From: SZUA-254 sp031379665
Lineage (GTDB): Bacteria > Bacteroidota > Ignavibacteria > UBA10030 > SZUA-254
Length of the DNA stretch: 42,150 bases
Assembly (NCBI GenBank): GCA_031379665.1
Contig: JANNFI010000012.1
Span: 1 to 42,150, forward strand
Direction: 5' to 3'
In this document: positions 17,078 through 26,419 of the stretch, one piece after another
Layout of the letters: every line of letters starts with the position of its first letter
Position numbering within the stretch: the first letter of the stretch is position 1
The notes under the pieces: generated by a model
What the model saw: only the letters and a program-made list of their open reading frames with translations
Told to the model about the DNA's origin: nothing
The model's database searches: none
Translations under genes and position numbers: made by a program

Positions 17078-18361
17078 ATGGACCAGACAGTCCTCCTGAG
17101 CGAGGAAAACCAGCGGCTGAGGAAGGCCGTCGAAGAATTATCGATCCTCAACGACCTCGCCCGGGTCATCAGCTCCACGATGACGCAGGACGCGGTCATC
17201 GAGGCCGTCGTCAAGCGCGCCGTACGGGCGACCGGCGGACAGCAGGGGATGATCACCATGGTGGACGAGCAGGCCCCGACCGAGATGAAGACCCTCATCC
17301 GGGCGCAGAATTCCACAACGAACATCCAGACCTTCCACCTGAACCAGAACATCCTGGGGTGGATGATGATCAACAAGAAACCGCTGCTGGCGAACGACCT
17401 CCACAACGATCCGCGTTTCAGCGGCGTGCAGGTCGAGGGGAGTTTCCACTCCCTGCTCTGCGTGCCGCTTCTGGTCAAGAACCGGATGATCGCGATCCTC
17501 GCGGTCTTCAACAAAAAGGACAACGTCGCGTTCAGCGAGGACGACAAGCGGCTCCTCTCGATCATCGCCGCGCAGTCGGCGCAGATCCTCGAGAACGCGC
17601 GCCTCTACGAACAGGAAAAGGACCTCCAGCGGATGCAGGAGGAGGTCCGTTTTGCGGCCAATATCCTGAGCGAGCTCCTCCCGAAGGAATTCCCCCGCAT
17701 CCCCGGATACGACATTGCGGGGAAAAGCATCCCGGCGCAGGCGATCGGCGGAGACTATTTCGATTTCATCCCGGTCGACAAGACCAGGATCGCCATCACG
17801 CTCGGCGACGTCACCGGCAAGGGCCTTCCCGCCGCGATGCTGATGTCGAACGTCCAGGCGACCCTGCGCGGCCAGACCCTCGTCAGCAACTCACCAAAGG
17901 AAGTGATCATCCGCTCAAACCGGCTTTTATTCATGAGCACGAGCGCCGAAAAATTCGTGACGCTCTTCTACGGCATCCTCGACACCACCAACCACGAGTT
18001 CTGGTTCTCGAACGCCGGGCACGACAATCCCTACGTGATTTCGTCGGCCGGGGAGATCCGCCGGCTGAAAACCGGCGGGACGGTCCTGAGTGTGATGGAG
18101 GAATTCCCGTACGAAGAGGAGAAGGTGGTGATCTCGAAGGACGAGGTGATGGTGATCTACTCCGACGGGATCACCGAGGCGATGAATGCCGCCGACGAAC
18201 TCTACGGTGAGGAGCGCCTCGTCGAGATGCTCCAGAAAGTGAAGGGGCAGTCGGCGATCGAGATCATCAACGCCGTCATCGCGGGCGCCCGCGCCCACGC
18301 CGGCAAACACCCCCAGTCCGACGACATGACCATCGTCGTCGTGAAACGCACCGGGGACTGA
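17078..18361 (+). CDS. GAF domain-SpoIIE/PP2C family serine phosphatase
   Basis: A 427-residue cytosolic signalling protein. A short N-terminal coiled coil (residues 5-30) leads to a GAF domain (about 35-180) and a second coiled coil near EQEKDLQRMQEEVRFA. The C-terminal PP2C-type phosphatase (about 205-427) keeps the metal-binding acidic residues: GGDYFDF, LGDVTGKGLPAAM, IYSDGITEA and SDDMTIVVVK. It should therefore be active. SpoIIE-like phosphatases usually dephosphorylate anti-sigma-factor antagonists in partner-switching cascades, but no kinase or antagonist gene is in this window. It is a paralogue of the phosphatase at 22899-24599, with closely similar catalytic domains (SNVQATLRGQ/ANVQATLRGQ, NAGHDNP/NAGHDHP). 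The GAF ligand is unknown. Confidence 0.92.
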   Translation: MDQTVLLSEENQRLRKAVEELSILNDLARVISSTMTQDAVIEAVVKRAVRATGGQQGMITMVDEQAPTEMKTLIRAQNSTTNIQTFHLNQNILGWMMINKKPLLANDLHNDPRFSGVQVEGSFHSLLCVPLLVKNRMIAILAVFNKKDNVAFSEDDKRLLSIIAAQSAQILENARLYEQEKDLQRMQEEVRFAANILSELLPKEFPRIPGYDIAGKSIPAQAIGGDYFDFIPVDKTRIAITLGDVTGKGLPAAMLMSNVQATLRGQTLVSNSPKEVIIRSNRLLFMSTSAEKFVTLFYGILDTTNHEFWFSNAGHDNPYVISSAGEIRRLKTGGTVLSVMEEFPYEEEKVVISKDEVMVIYSDGITEAMNAADELYGEERLVEMLQKVKGQSAIEIINAVIAGARAHAGKHPQSDDMTIVVVKRTGD

Positions 18362-18450
18362 CCGGTCCTGCACTCACGCACGGCCCGTCGCACCGAGCGG
18401 GCGGATTCACTCCCTGGCCGCGGCCGCAGATATTTGACCTGATCGGCATC

Positions 18451-20517
18451 ATGTCCAACGGTTCCTCAGAACAGCGGCGGCTCGCCGCGATCATGTTCAC
18501 CGACATCGTCGGCTACAGCGCCGTGACGCAGCGCGACGAGTCTCTCGCCCTCCGCCTCCTCGGTGAACAGAAAAAGATCATCCGCCCCCTTGTGCCCGCC
18601 TTCGAGGGCCGCATCATAGAAACCATCGGCGACGCCTTCTTCGTGGAATTCTCCAGCGCGCTCCAAGGGGCACTCTGCGCCGCGGAGATCCAGAAAGCCC
18701 TCCACCTCCGGAACGCGGCGGCCCCCCCCGGCGAGGAGATTCGATTGCGAATAGGCCTCCACGTCGGCGACGTGGTCCATTCCGGCGAAAACGTGCACGG
18801 TGACGGCGTTAATATCGCCGCCCGGGTCCAGCAGGTCGCACTCCCGGGCGGGATCTGTCTTTCGGAGGACGTCGCGAGGCAGGTGCAGAACAAGGTCCCG
18901 TACAAACTGCTGAAACTCGGGCGCGGGGACCTCAAGAACATCCGACTCCCGGTCGACATCTACTGCGTCGTTCTCCCCTGGGAGAGGCGCTCGTCGGGGA
19001 TCACCGAGCGCGCCGGTTTCCTGCTCGGCCGGAAGAAGACGCGCCGGACGCTTTTCGTCGCAGGCGCCGGAGCGCTCGTTGCGGCCGCCGCGCTCTGGAT
19101 CGGCCTCAACGCCCCCGACCCGCCCGCGCCCGCGGACCGCATTGCGGTCCTTCCCTTCGTGAACATCAGCAAGGACCAGGCGGACGATTACTTCGCCGAC
19201 GGGCTCACCGAGCAACTCATCTCGAACCTCTCCAAGATCCGGGACCTCAACGTCATCGCGAGGACGTCGGTGTTCAAATACAAGAACGCGGGCGCGGACA
19301 TCGCCCAGATCGGCCGTGAACTGACGGTCGGGTCGATCCTGGAAGGAAGCGTCCGGAAGAACGGCGACACCGCCCTGATCACCGTGCACCTCACCGACGT
19401 CGCGACGCAGAAGAACATCTGGAGCCAGGACTACACGCGCGACATCACCGACGTCTTCGCGGTGCAGGCTGACATCTCGATGCGGGTCGCCGAAAAGCTG
19501 AAGATCACGATGCTCGCGGGTGAGGAGGAGAAGCTGCGCCAGCGCGGGACGGCGAGCCCCGACGCGTTTCGCTACCATCTGCTCGGGCGCGAGGCGTTCA
19601 ACCAGAGGACCGAGGGGTCGATCCTCAACGCGATCGGGTATTTCAAAAATGCCGTTTCACTCGACACCTCTTTCGCGCTCGCCTACGCGGGCCTGGCGGA
19701 CTGTTACACGCTCATCGGCGGCGCCGGCTTTACCTCGATCTCGAGGGATACCGCCGTGGCGCTCGCGACCGGAATGGCGCGGCGGGCGCTCGCGCTGGAC
19801 CCTTCACTCGCGGAAGCGCACACGTCGCTCGCCTACGTGCAGTTCCGGCTGGAATGGAATTTCGCCGAGGCGGAGGCGGGTTTCCGCCGTGCGATCGATC
19901 TCAAGCCGGGATACGCCAAGGCCTACGAATGGTACGGACTGCTCCTGGCGCTCCGCCTCCGGATGGACGAAGCCCTGGTTGCGATGCGCAAGGCCGAGGA
20001 ACTCGACCCCCTCTCGGCGAGCGTCAGCACGGGGGTGGGCAGGGTATTGTCGTTCAAGAAGGAGTACGAGAAATCGATCGCCCAGTTCCAACGGTCGCTG
20101 ACGATCGATCCCCTCTACGCCGAGGCGTATTTCGGGATCGGGTCGACATACGCGCAACAGAAAAAGTATCGGGAAGCGACGGAGGCCCTCGGCGAAGCGG
20201 TCCGGCTCTCGGGCGGACGCAAAATAATGACTGCGACGCTCGGCTACGTGTACGCGCTCCAGGGGAACCGGTCGGGGGCCGAGAGGATACTGGAATCGTT
20301 CCGGCATCCCCAGGACGGTTCGCGTCCGTCACCCTACCTCCAGGCGACCGTCCTCCAGGGACTCGGACGCCAGGATGAAGTGGTCGCGCTGATGGAGCAG
20401 GCGTATGAGGAGCGGGAAGGGCTTCTCGTCTATCTCGGCGTGGATCCAATCGGCGGTTTTTCGAACGAGGATCCCCGGATCAGGGTACTGATGAAGAAAA
20501 TCGGCTTGATCGACTGA
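18451..20517 (+). CDS. Class III nucleotidyl cyclase fused to membrane segment, TolB/FlgO-like domain and TPR repeats
   Basis: A 688-residue protein. The cyclase domain (about 8-180) keeps both metal Asp residues (D18 in FTDIVGY, D61 in TIGDAFF) and the catalytic N121/R125 pair (VNIAARV). The purine-selecting site reads IETIGD, giving Glu57 where adenylate cyclases have Lys. The partner position is Asn114 (ENVHGDG). Glu at the first site is the guanylate-cyclase residue. One membrane helix follows at about 201-219. Next come a FlgO/TolB-like domain (about 230-345, starting RIAVLPFVNIS) and a TPR array to the C-terminus (for example AEAYFGIGSTYAQQKKYREA). The cyclase is thus cytosolic and the TPR part presumably periplasmic. 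Whether it makes cAMP or cGMP is open. Confidence 0.9.
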   Translation: MSNGSSEQRRLAAIMFTDIVGYSAVTQRDESLALRLLGEQKKIIRPLVPAFEGRIIETIGDAFFVEFSSALQGALCAAEIQKALHLRNAAAPPGEEIRLRIGLHVGDVVHSGENVHGDGVNIAARVQQVALPGGICLSEDVARQVQNKVPYKLLKLGRGDLKNIRLPVDIYCVVLPWERRSSGITERAGFLLGRKKTRRTLFVAGAGALVAAAALWIGLNAPDPPAPADRIAVLPFVNISKDQADDYFADGLTEQLISNLSKIRDLNVIARTSVFKYKNAGADIAQIGRELTVGSILEGSVRKNGDTALITVHLTDVATQKNIWSQDYTRDITDVFAVQADISMRVAEKLKITMLAGEEEKLRQRGTASPDAFRYHLLGREAFNQRTEGSILNAIGYFKNAVSLDTSFALAYAGLADCYTLIGGAGFTSISRDTAVALATGMARRALALDPSLAEAHTSLAYVQFRLEWNFAEAEAGFRRAIDLKPGYAKAYEWYGLLLALRLRMDEALVAMRKAEELDPLSASVSTGVGRVLSFKKEYEKSIAQFQRSLTIDPLYAEAYFGIGSTYAQQKKYREATEALGEAVRLSGGRKIMTATLGYVYALQGNRSGAERILESFRHPQDGSRPSPYLQATVLQGLGRQDEVVALMEQAYEEREGLLVYLGVDPIGGFSNEDPRIRVLMKKIGLID

Positions 20518-20575
20518 AACGGGGTTCCCCCGGTGGTTTTCCCGGCCCTTCAGCATCCGTCGGTGTGGTTCTTCC

Positions 20576-20604
20576 TTGCTTCTCTTTGCGAATCGCCGTA
20601 TTTT
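20576..20604 (+). promoter_or_regulatory. Promoter of the M28-phosphatase-M61-phosphodiesterase operon
   Basis: TTGCTT (20576-20581), 17-base spacer, TATTTT (20599-20604), 47 bases before the chosen ATG at 20651. Confidence 0.6.
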
Positions 20605-20650
20605 TCCCTCTCACCATCGGTTGCTCCTCACCACGCACGGAACCGTCAGA

Positions 20651-22876
20651 ATGAAGAATTGTGCAGGCCTCGCGCTCGGGCTACTCCTGTTCCTTTCGAC
20701 AGACCGCTCGACCGCCCAGATGTCGTTCAATATGCAGGAGAACGAATCCCGTTTCGACTCCTCGCTCTCGGCCGATTCCCTCCGAAGCTGGATGAAAATC
20801 CTCACGGCGCGGCCACACCACGCGGGGTCTCCGTACGGAAAGGCGAACGCGGACTTCATTGCCGGGCGGATGAGAGCGTGGGGGTTCGAGACGACCATCG
20901 AGACGTTCGATGTGCTCTTTCCCACGCCGAAGTCGAGGTCGCTGGAATTGCTCGGGCCCGTCACGTACTCCGCAAAACTCTCTGAGCCGCCGGTCGAAGG
21001 TGACGCGACGTCGGGGCAGGCTTCCGAACAGCTCCCCATCTACAACGCCTATTCCGTCGACGGCGACGTGACCGGCGAACTCGTCTACGTAAACTACGGC
21101 GTGCCCGCCGACTACGAGGAGCTGGAGCGCCGCGGCATCGACGTCGCTGGGAAGATCGTCATCGCCCGGTACGGCGGATCGTGGAGGGGCATCAAACCGA
21201 AGGTGGCCGCCGAACACGGCGCCATCGGCTGCATCATTTATTCCGATCCGGGCGAAGACGGGTACCGGGCGGGCGACGTCTACCCGGAGGGCGGCTGGAG
21301 GAATGAGTTTTCGGCGCAGCGAGGGTCGGTCGCGGATATGCCGATCCATCCCGGCGATCCGTTGACGCCCTTCGAGGGCGCAACGAAGGACGCGAAGCGC
21401 CTGCCGCTGAGGGACGCGCAGACGCTCACGAGAATTCCCACCTTGCCCATTTCGTACCACGACGCGAAACCCTTCCTCGAGGCGCTTAAAGGGCCCGTCG
21501 CGCCCGACGGCTGGAAGGGCGCGCTCCCGATCACGTACCACATCGGCCCCGGCCCCGCGAAGGCCCGCCTGGCGGTAGCGTTCAACTGGGACATCGTACC
21601 GATCCACGACGTCGTGGCGAAACTGCGCGGCTCCGAGCGCCCGGACCAGTGGATCATTCGCGGCAACCACCACGACGCCTGGGTCAACGGCGCTTTCGAC
21701 CCCGTGAGCGGGCTCGTCGCGATGATGGCCGAAGCGCGCTCGTTCGGCGTGATGGCCAAACAGGGATGGAAGCCGAAACGGACCATCGTCTACTGCGCGT
21801 GGGACGCCGAAGAGCCGGGACTGCTCGGCTCGACCGAGTGGGCCGAGACGAACGCCAATGAACTCCGGAAGAAGGCCGCCGTCTACATCAACACCGACGC
21901 CACCGGCCGGGGGTTCCTCTACGCGGGAGGTTCGCATTCACTCGAAAAATTCTTCAACACGGTCAGCAGGGACGTAAGCGACCCCCAGTACGGCATCAGC
22001 GTGAAAGACCGCTCCCGCGCGGCCGGGATCACTTCCTCCTCGGGCGAAGAACGCACGCGCTATCGAAGCGGCGGCGACATCCCGCTCGACCCGCTCGGCT
22101 CCGGCTCTGATTACACGCCCTTTCTCCAACACCTCGGGGTCGCCAGCCTCAACGTGGGATTCGGCGGCGAGGACCAGTACGGCCAGTACCATTCGGCCTA
22201 CGACTCCTACGACCATTACACCCGTTTCGCGGACACCGATTTCAGCTACGGCGTCGCGCTGGCGAAGACCTGCGGCCGCGCGGTGATCCGTATGGCCGAC
22301 GCCGACGTCCTGCCGTTCGAATTCGACAGCTTCGCCGCGACCGTCGCCGTCTACCTCAAGGAGGTTCAGGAGCTCGCCGACCGCCTGAGGACCGAGGCCA
22401 TCGAACACAATACGCAGGTCAACGAAAAGAGCATCGTCTATTCGAGCGACCCGAAGGATACCTTTGCCGCCCCGAAACCGTTGGACGAAGTGCCCCATTT
22501 CAATTTTGCCCCGCTGCAGAACGCCATCGCCGCGCTGAAGGAAAGGGCTGCGAAATATTCCACGCGCGTGAACGATCTGATCAACGGCGGCGCGTCCGTT
22601 TCGCTCGAGAAGCGGAATGCCCTCGACGCCGTCCTGATCGGGATGGAGCAGCGCCTGACCTTGGGGCAGGGGCTGGCGGGACGCCCGTGGTACGTGCATC
22701 AGATCTACGCCCCCGGGGCGTACACCGGATACGGCGTCAAGACCCTTCCCGCGGTCCGCGAGTCCCTCGAGCTGCGGAAGTGGACGGTGGTCGACGGGGA
22801 GATCAAATCCGTCGCCGGCGTCCTGGCGCGCTATACCGCGGGGATCGACGAGGCGCTGAAGATTCTCTCGGAATGA
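20651..22876 (+). CDS. Secreted M28 family zinc peptidase, glutamate carboxypeptidase II-like
   Basis: A 741-residue exported peptidase. The ATG at 20651 begins a proper signal peptide (MKNCAGLALGLLLFLSTDRSTAQ) and lies downstream of the promoter; the frame extends further left without a protein-like start. A protease-associated domain occupies about residues 140-300 (for example GKIVIARYGGSWRGIKP). The M28 core has all expected ligands: the His/Asp of GNHHDAWVNGAFDPVSG, the Glu pair of WDAEEPGLLGSTEW, the Asp of NTDATGRG and the final His of YHSAYDSY. A C-terminal helical dimerisation region follows. This is the PSMA/carboxypeptidase II layout. It should be a periplasmic or surface di-zinc exopeptidase. 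The next gene begins 22 bases later. Confidence 0.93.
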   Translation: MKNCAGLALGLLLFLSTDRSTAQMSFNMQENESRFDSSLSADSLRSWMKILTARPHHAGSPYGKANADFIAGRMRAWGFETTIETFDVLFPTPKSRSLELLGPVTYSAKLSEPPVEGDATSGQASEQLPIYNAYSVDGDVTGELVYVNYGVPADYEELERRGIDVAGKIVIARYGGSWRGIKPKVAAEHGAIGCIIYSDPGEDGYRAGDVYPEGGWRNEFSAQRGSVADMPIHPGDPLTPFEGATKDAKRLPLRDAQTLTRIPTLPISYHDAKPFLEALKGPVAPDGWKGALPITYHIGPGPAKARLAVAFNWDIVPIHDVVAKLRGSERPDQWIIRGNHHDAWVNGAFDPVSGLVAMMAEARSFGVMAKQGWKPKRTIVYCAWDAEEPGLLGSTEWAETNANELRKKAAVYINTDATGRGFLYAGGSHSLEKFFNTVSRDVSDPQYGISVKDRSRAAGITSSSGEERTRYRSGGDIPLDPLGSGSDYTPFLQHLGVASLNVGFGGEDQYGQYHSAYDSYDHYTRFADTDFSYGVALAKTCGRAVIRMADADVLPFEFDSFAATVAVYLKEVQELADRLRTEAIEHNTQVNEKSIVYSSDPKDTFAAPKPLDEVPHFNFAPLQNAIAALKERAAKYSTRVNDLINGGASVSLEKRNALDAVLIGMEQRLTLGQGLAGRPWYVHQIYAPGAYTGYGVKTLPAVRESLELRKWTVVDGEIKSVAGVLARYTAGIDEALKILSE

Positions 22877-22898
22877 CGATCTCCCACCCGGAGTAACG

Positions 22899-24599
22899 AT
22901 GTCCCTTTCCTACAAAGACCGGATCCGCCTGAACATCCTCTTCGAGAACGTCGACGACGACGTGTTCGCGAGGATATTCCCGAAGCTCCACGAACGCCAC
23001 TACCGCGCCGGCGGCGTGATCGTCGAGGACAACACCGACGGGGACGAGCTCTACCTCCTGGTCGAGGGCCGCGTACGGATCATCAAACGCACGAGGAGTG
23101 GCGAGGAGAACCTCCTGGCCCTGCTCCACGCCGGCGATTTCTTCGGCGAGCTGGAGCTGGTCGATGCCCGCCCCCGGTCGGCGCGAGTCATCGCCGTCGA
23201 GGACTGCGTCGTGTTCGCTTTGAAGAAAAACGATTTCGACGCCCTCCTGGAGGAGAGCCACGCCTTCGCCATCCGCCTGATGCAGGTGATGAGCATCCGC
23301 CTGCGCGCGCTGAACAACCACTTCGTGAAGGAACTCGAGAGCTTCATCCGGAAATCGGGCGCCGAATTAGAGAAGATGCACCAGCTGATCGAGGCGTCGA
23401 AGGCGCTGAACTCCACGCTCGACCTCGGTCGGCTGCTCACCATCATCCTCGACCTCGCGCTCCAGAGCGTCGACGGCGACCGTGGGACGGTCTACCTCGT
23501 CGACCGCAAAAAGGAAGAGCTCTGGTCGATCATCCTGAGGGGGAACCAGCAGGTGACGATCCGGCTCCCGTACGGCAGGGGGATCGCCGGGTACGTGGCC
23601 GCCTCGGGGGACACGCTCAACATACCGGACGCCTACCTCGACCCGCGCTTCAACCCCGACGTGGACAAGCAGACCGGATACCGGACGAAGACCATCCTCT
23701 GCATGCCGATGCGGAACAATGACGGCGACACCATCGGGGTGTTCCAGCTCCTGAACAAGCGCGGCGGATCCTTCACCGACGAGGACGAAAAATTCATCAG
23801 CGCCCTCTCGATCCACGCTTCGCTCGCGATCGAGAACGCGCGTCTCCACGGCGAGGAGAAGGCCCTCGCCAGCATCCGGGAGGAGGTGCGGCTCGCGGCG
23901 AAGATACAGATGGACCTCCTGCCCGCGTCGGTGCCTTCCATCGACGGGTACGACCTCGCCGGCGCGTCGATCCCTGCGCAGATGGTGGGCGGGGACTACT
24001 TCGATTTCATCAGGCTCCCGGAGGGACGCATGGGGGTCTGCCTCGGCGACGTCTCGGGGAAGGGGATGCCCGCCGCGCTCCTGATGGCAAACGTCCAGGC
24101 GACGCTCCGGGGCCAGGCGCTGCTCGACGCCGGCGTGGCCGGGACCGTCCGCCGTTCCAACCGGCTGCTCTTCGAAACCACGTCGCCCGAGAAGTTCGTG
24201 ACGCTCATCTATGGCGCACTCGATCCCGGGAACAATACATTTCGTTTCACGAACGCCGGACACGACCATCCCTGCCTCTTCCGAAAGGGCGCGGAGACGA
24301 TACGGCTCGATTCCGGCGGGCTCGTCCTCGGCATCCTCCCCGATTTCGATTATGTCGAAGAGACGATCGAGTTCCGCAAGGGCGACGTGCTGGTGATCTA
24401 CTCCGACGGCATCATCGAATCGATGGACGACGCTCACGAGCAGTTCGGGGTCGACCGGATGACCGACGTCATCCGCGGCCGCCTCGGCGACTCCGCCGTT
24501 CAAATCCTCGCTGCGATCGTGGAGGCGGCGCAACGGCACGCGGGGAGTGCCCCGCAGTACGACGATATGACGGTGGTTGTCGTGAAGAGGGTGAAATGA
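22899..24599 (+). CDS. Cyclic-nucleotide-binding-GAF-SpoIIE/PP2C phosphatase
   Basis: A 566-residue cytosolic protein. Residues about 12-135 are a CRP-like cyclic nucleotide-binding domain. The phosphate-binding cassette GDFFGELELVDARPRSARV keeps the Gly-Glu and Arg-Ser-Ala that contact ribose and phosphate in known cNMP domains. A GAF domain follows (about 165-320). The PP2C/SpoIIE phosphatase (about 340-566) retains GGDYFDF, GDVSGKGMPAALLM, IYSDGIIES and QYDDMTVVVVK, so activity is expected. GGAG lies six bases before the ATG. It probably links a cyclic nucleotide signal to protein dephosphorylation; the nearby class III cyclase (18451) is the obvious source. Its 3' end overlaps the M61 peptidase start by four bases. 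Confidence 0.93.
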   Translation: MSLSYKDRIRLNILFENVDDDVFARIFPKLHERHYRAGGVIVEDNTDGDELYLLVEGRVRIIKRTRSGEENLLALLHAGDFFGELELVDARPRSARVIAVEDCVVFALKKNDFDALLEESHAFAIRLMQVMSIRLRALNNHFVKELESFIRKSGAELEKMHQLIEASKALNSTLDLGRLLTIILDLALQSVDGDRGTVYLVDRKKEELWSIILRGNQQVTIRLPYGRGIAGYVAASGDTLNIPDAYLDPRFNPDVDKQTGYRTKTILCMPMRNNDGDTIGVFQLLNKRGGSFTDEDEKFISALSIHASLAIENARLHGEEKALASIREEVRLAAKIQMDLLPASVPSIDGYDLAGASIPAQMVGGDYFDFIRLPEGRMGVCLGDVSGKGMPAALLMANVQATLRGQALLDAGVAGTVRRSNRLLFETTSPEKFVTLIYGALDPGNNTFRFTNAGHDHPCLFRKGAETIRLDSGGLVLGILPDFDYVEETIEFRKGDVLVIYSDGIIESMDDAHEQFGVDRMTDVIRGRLGDSAVQILAAIVEAAQRHAGSAPQYDDMTVVVVKRVK

Positions 24600-26419
24600 T
24601 ACTATTATTGATGATTGCGCTCATGAGCACCACGATCAAATCCACCCAAGTCGCACCGGCCGGCCAAGTCGCCCCAGTTGCCCAGGCCGGTCCGAAGACC
24701 GTCGACTACACGCTCGCGATGAGCGAGCCATCCAACCACATCTTCGTCGTGGGCGTGACGATCGATGGCCTCGGCGCCGACGAGCAGTTCGTCGACCTGA
24801 CGATGCCCGCCTGGCGGCCGGGCCGGTACGCCATCCTCGATCTGGCGGGCGGTGTGCTTGACTTCGACGCCGTCGACGGCTCGGGGAAAAAACTGGAATG
24901 GACGAAGCGCGACAAGTCCACCTGGCGCGTGACGACGGGGGGGACGACGAAGCTGAAGGCAACCTACCGGGTCTACGCCGACGAATTCACGCTCCGCACG
25001 CGGGGCCTGGACGAAGACCACGCCTTCGTGGACGGCTCGGCGGTGTTCCTCTACGCCGAGAAATACCGTTCGCTCCCGGTGCGCCTCGAGGTGAAACCGT
25101 TCCGGGGATGGCACGTCACCACGGGACTCGCGGGGAAGGGGACAACGTTTACCGCCCCCGATTACGACTACTTCGTCGACTGCCCGATCGAGATCGGAAC
25201 GCAGAAGGACCACCAGTTCAAGGTCAAGGGCGTGCCGCACGTGTTGAGCGTCTTCGGCCAGGCCACGTACGACGCCGACACCCTGACGCGCGACATCGCG
25301 AAGATCGTCGCGATCACGAGCGATTTCTGGGGTGACATGCCGTATGAGCGATACGTCTTCCTGCTTCACGCGGCCCCCTGGGCTGGCGGCGGCACCGAGC
25401 ACATCAATTCGACGATCATGGGAGCAAGGCCAGAGAACCTCGTGCCGGGCGACGGTTACCGCGGGTTCCTCGGGCTCGTGGCGCACGAATACTTCCACAC
25501 CTGGAACGTCAAACGGCTCCGGCCAAAGGGCATCGTGCCGTACGACTACGCGAAGGAGAATTACCTGCGCGAACTCTGGATCGCGGAGGGGATGACCTCG
25601 TACTACGACGAGCTCCTGCTGGTGAGGGCGGGGTTCAACACGCCGGAGCGTTTCCTGACGTCGATCGCCTCCGACATCCGCGAGGACCGGATGCGCCCCG
25701 GGAACGCGGTGCAGTCGCTCACCGAATCGAGCTTCGACGCCTGGATCAAGTTCAGCCGCGGCGCTCCCCACGCCTACAACACAGAAACGGATTTTTACGG
25801 AAAGGGGGGACAGGTGAGCCTGCTCCTGGACCTTACCATCCGGCGAGCCACTGTCAACGCGAAATCGCTCGACGACGTCCTGCGATTGATGTACCTGAGG
25901 TACCCCCTGGGCGGAAGCGGGTACACGGTGGAGGAATTCCAGGCCGTCGCCACCGAAGTAGCGGGCGCCGACCTCTCGGCGTTCTTCCGCGACTACGTGC
26001 ACGGCACGAAACCGCTCCCCTGGGAGGAGACGCTCCTCGCCGCCGGACTGCGGCTGGCCCCGAAGGACTCGGTCGTGAAGCCGTGGATCGGCCTCTCGAC
26101 GAGGGAAGCCGGCGACCGGTTGTACATTTCGCGAATCGTGGACGGCTCGCCCGCGCGGCTCGCCGGCCTCGACGGCGGCGACGAGATCGTCGCGCTGGAG
26201 GGGAAGAAAGTCAACGCCAAAGATTTCGACAAGGCGGTGAGCGCGAAGAAGAAGGGGGACAAGTTGAAGTTCACACTCTTCCGGGACAATATGCTGAAGG
26301 AGTTTACGGTCAAAGTCGTCGATCCGCCCGTACCCGAGTACGAGCTGAAAAAAGCCCAGGAACCCACCGCCCTCCAGAAGATGGTGTACGAAGCGTGGCT
26401 GTCGGCGAAGTGGGAATGA
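24596..26419 (+). CDS. M61 family peptidase with PDZ domain, exported
   Basis: A 607-residue zinc peptidase whose ATG overlaps the previous stop (ATGA). A short hydrophobic N-terminus (ILLLMIALMS) and an Ala/Pro/Gln spacer suggest export, although the signal is unusually short. The M61 core holds HEYFHTWNVKRLRP (zinc ligands H297 and H301, catalytic E298) and the third ligand E331 in WIAEGMTSYYDE. A PDZ domain lies at about residues 495-575 (IGLSTREAGDRLYISRIVDGSPARLAGLDGGDEI is split across it). Family members are aminopeptidases with a preference for N-terminal Gly or Ala in studied cases. It is co-translated with a signalling phosphatase and a phosphodiesterase-like enzyme. Confidence 0.93.
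   Translation: MILLLMIALMSTTIKSTQVAPAGQVAPVAQAGPKTVDYTLAMSEPSNHIFVVGVTIDGLGADEQFVDLTMPAWRPGRYAILDLAGGVLDFDAVDGSGKKLEWTKRDKSTWRVTTGGTTKLKATYRVYADEFTLRTRGLDEDHAFVDGSAVFLYAEKYRSLPVRLEVKPFRGWHVTTGLAGKGTTFTAPDYDYFVDCPIEIGTQKDHQFKVKGVPHVLSVFGQATYDADTLTRDIAKIVAITSDFWGDMPYERYVFLLHAAPWAGGGTEHINSTIMGARPENLVPGDGYRGFLGLVAHEYFHTWNVKRLRPKGIVPYDYAKENYLRELWIAEGMTSYYDELLLVRAGFNTPERFLTSIASDIREDRMRPGNAVQSLTESSFDAWIKFSRGAPHAYNTETDFYGKGGQVSLLLDLTIRRATVNAKSLDDVLRLMYLRYPLGGSGYTVEEFQAVATEVAGADLSAFFRDYVHGTKPLPWEETLLAAGLRLAPKDSVVKPWIGLSTREAGDRLYISRIVDGSPARLAGLDGGDEIVALEGKKVNAKDFDKAVSAKKKGDKLKFTLFRDNMLKEFTVKVVDPPVPEYELKKAQEPTALQKMVYEAWLSAKWE

Noticed and set aside
26083..26415. N-terminal extension of the phosphodiesterase-like frame
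   Set aside because: It reads the M61 gene out of frame. The signal peptide begins at the ATG at 26416.
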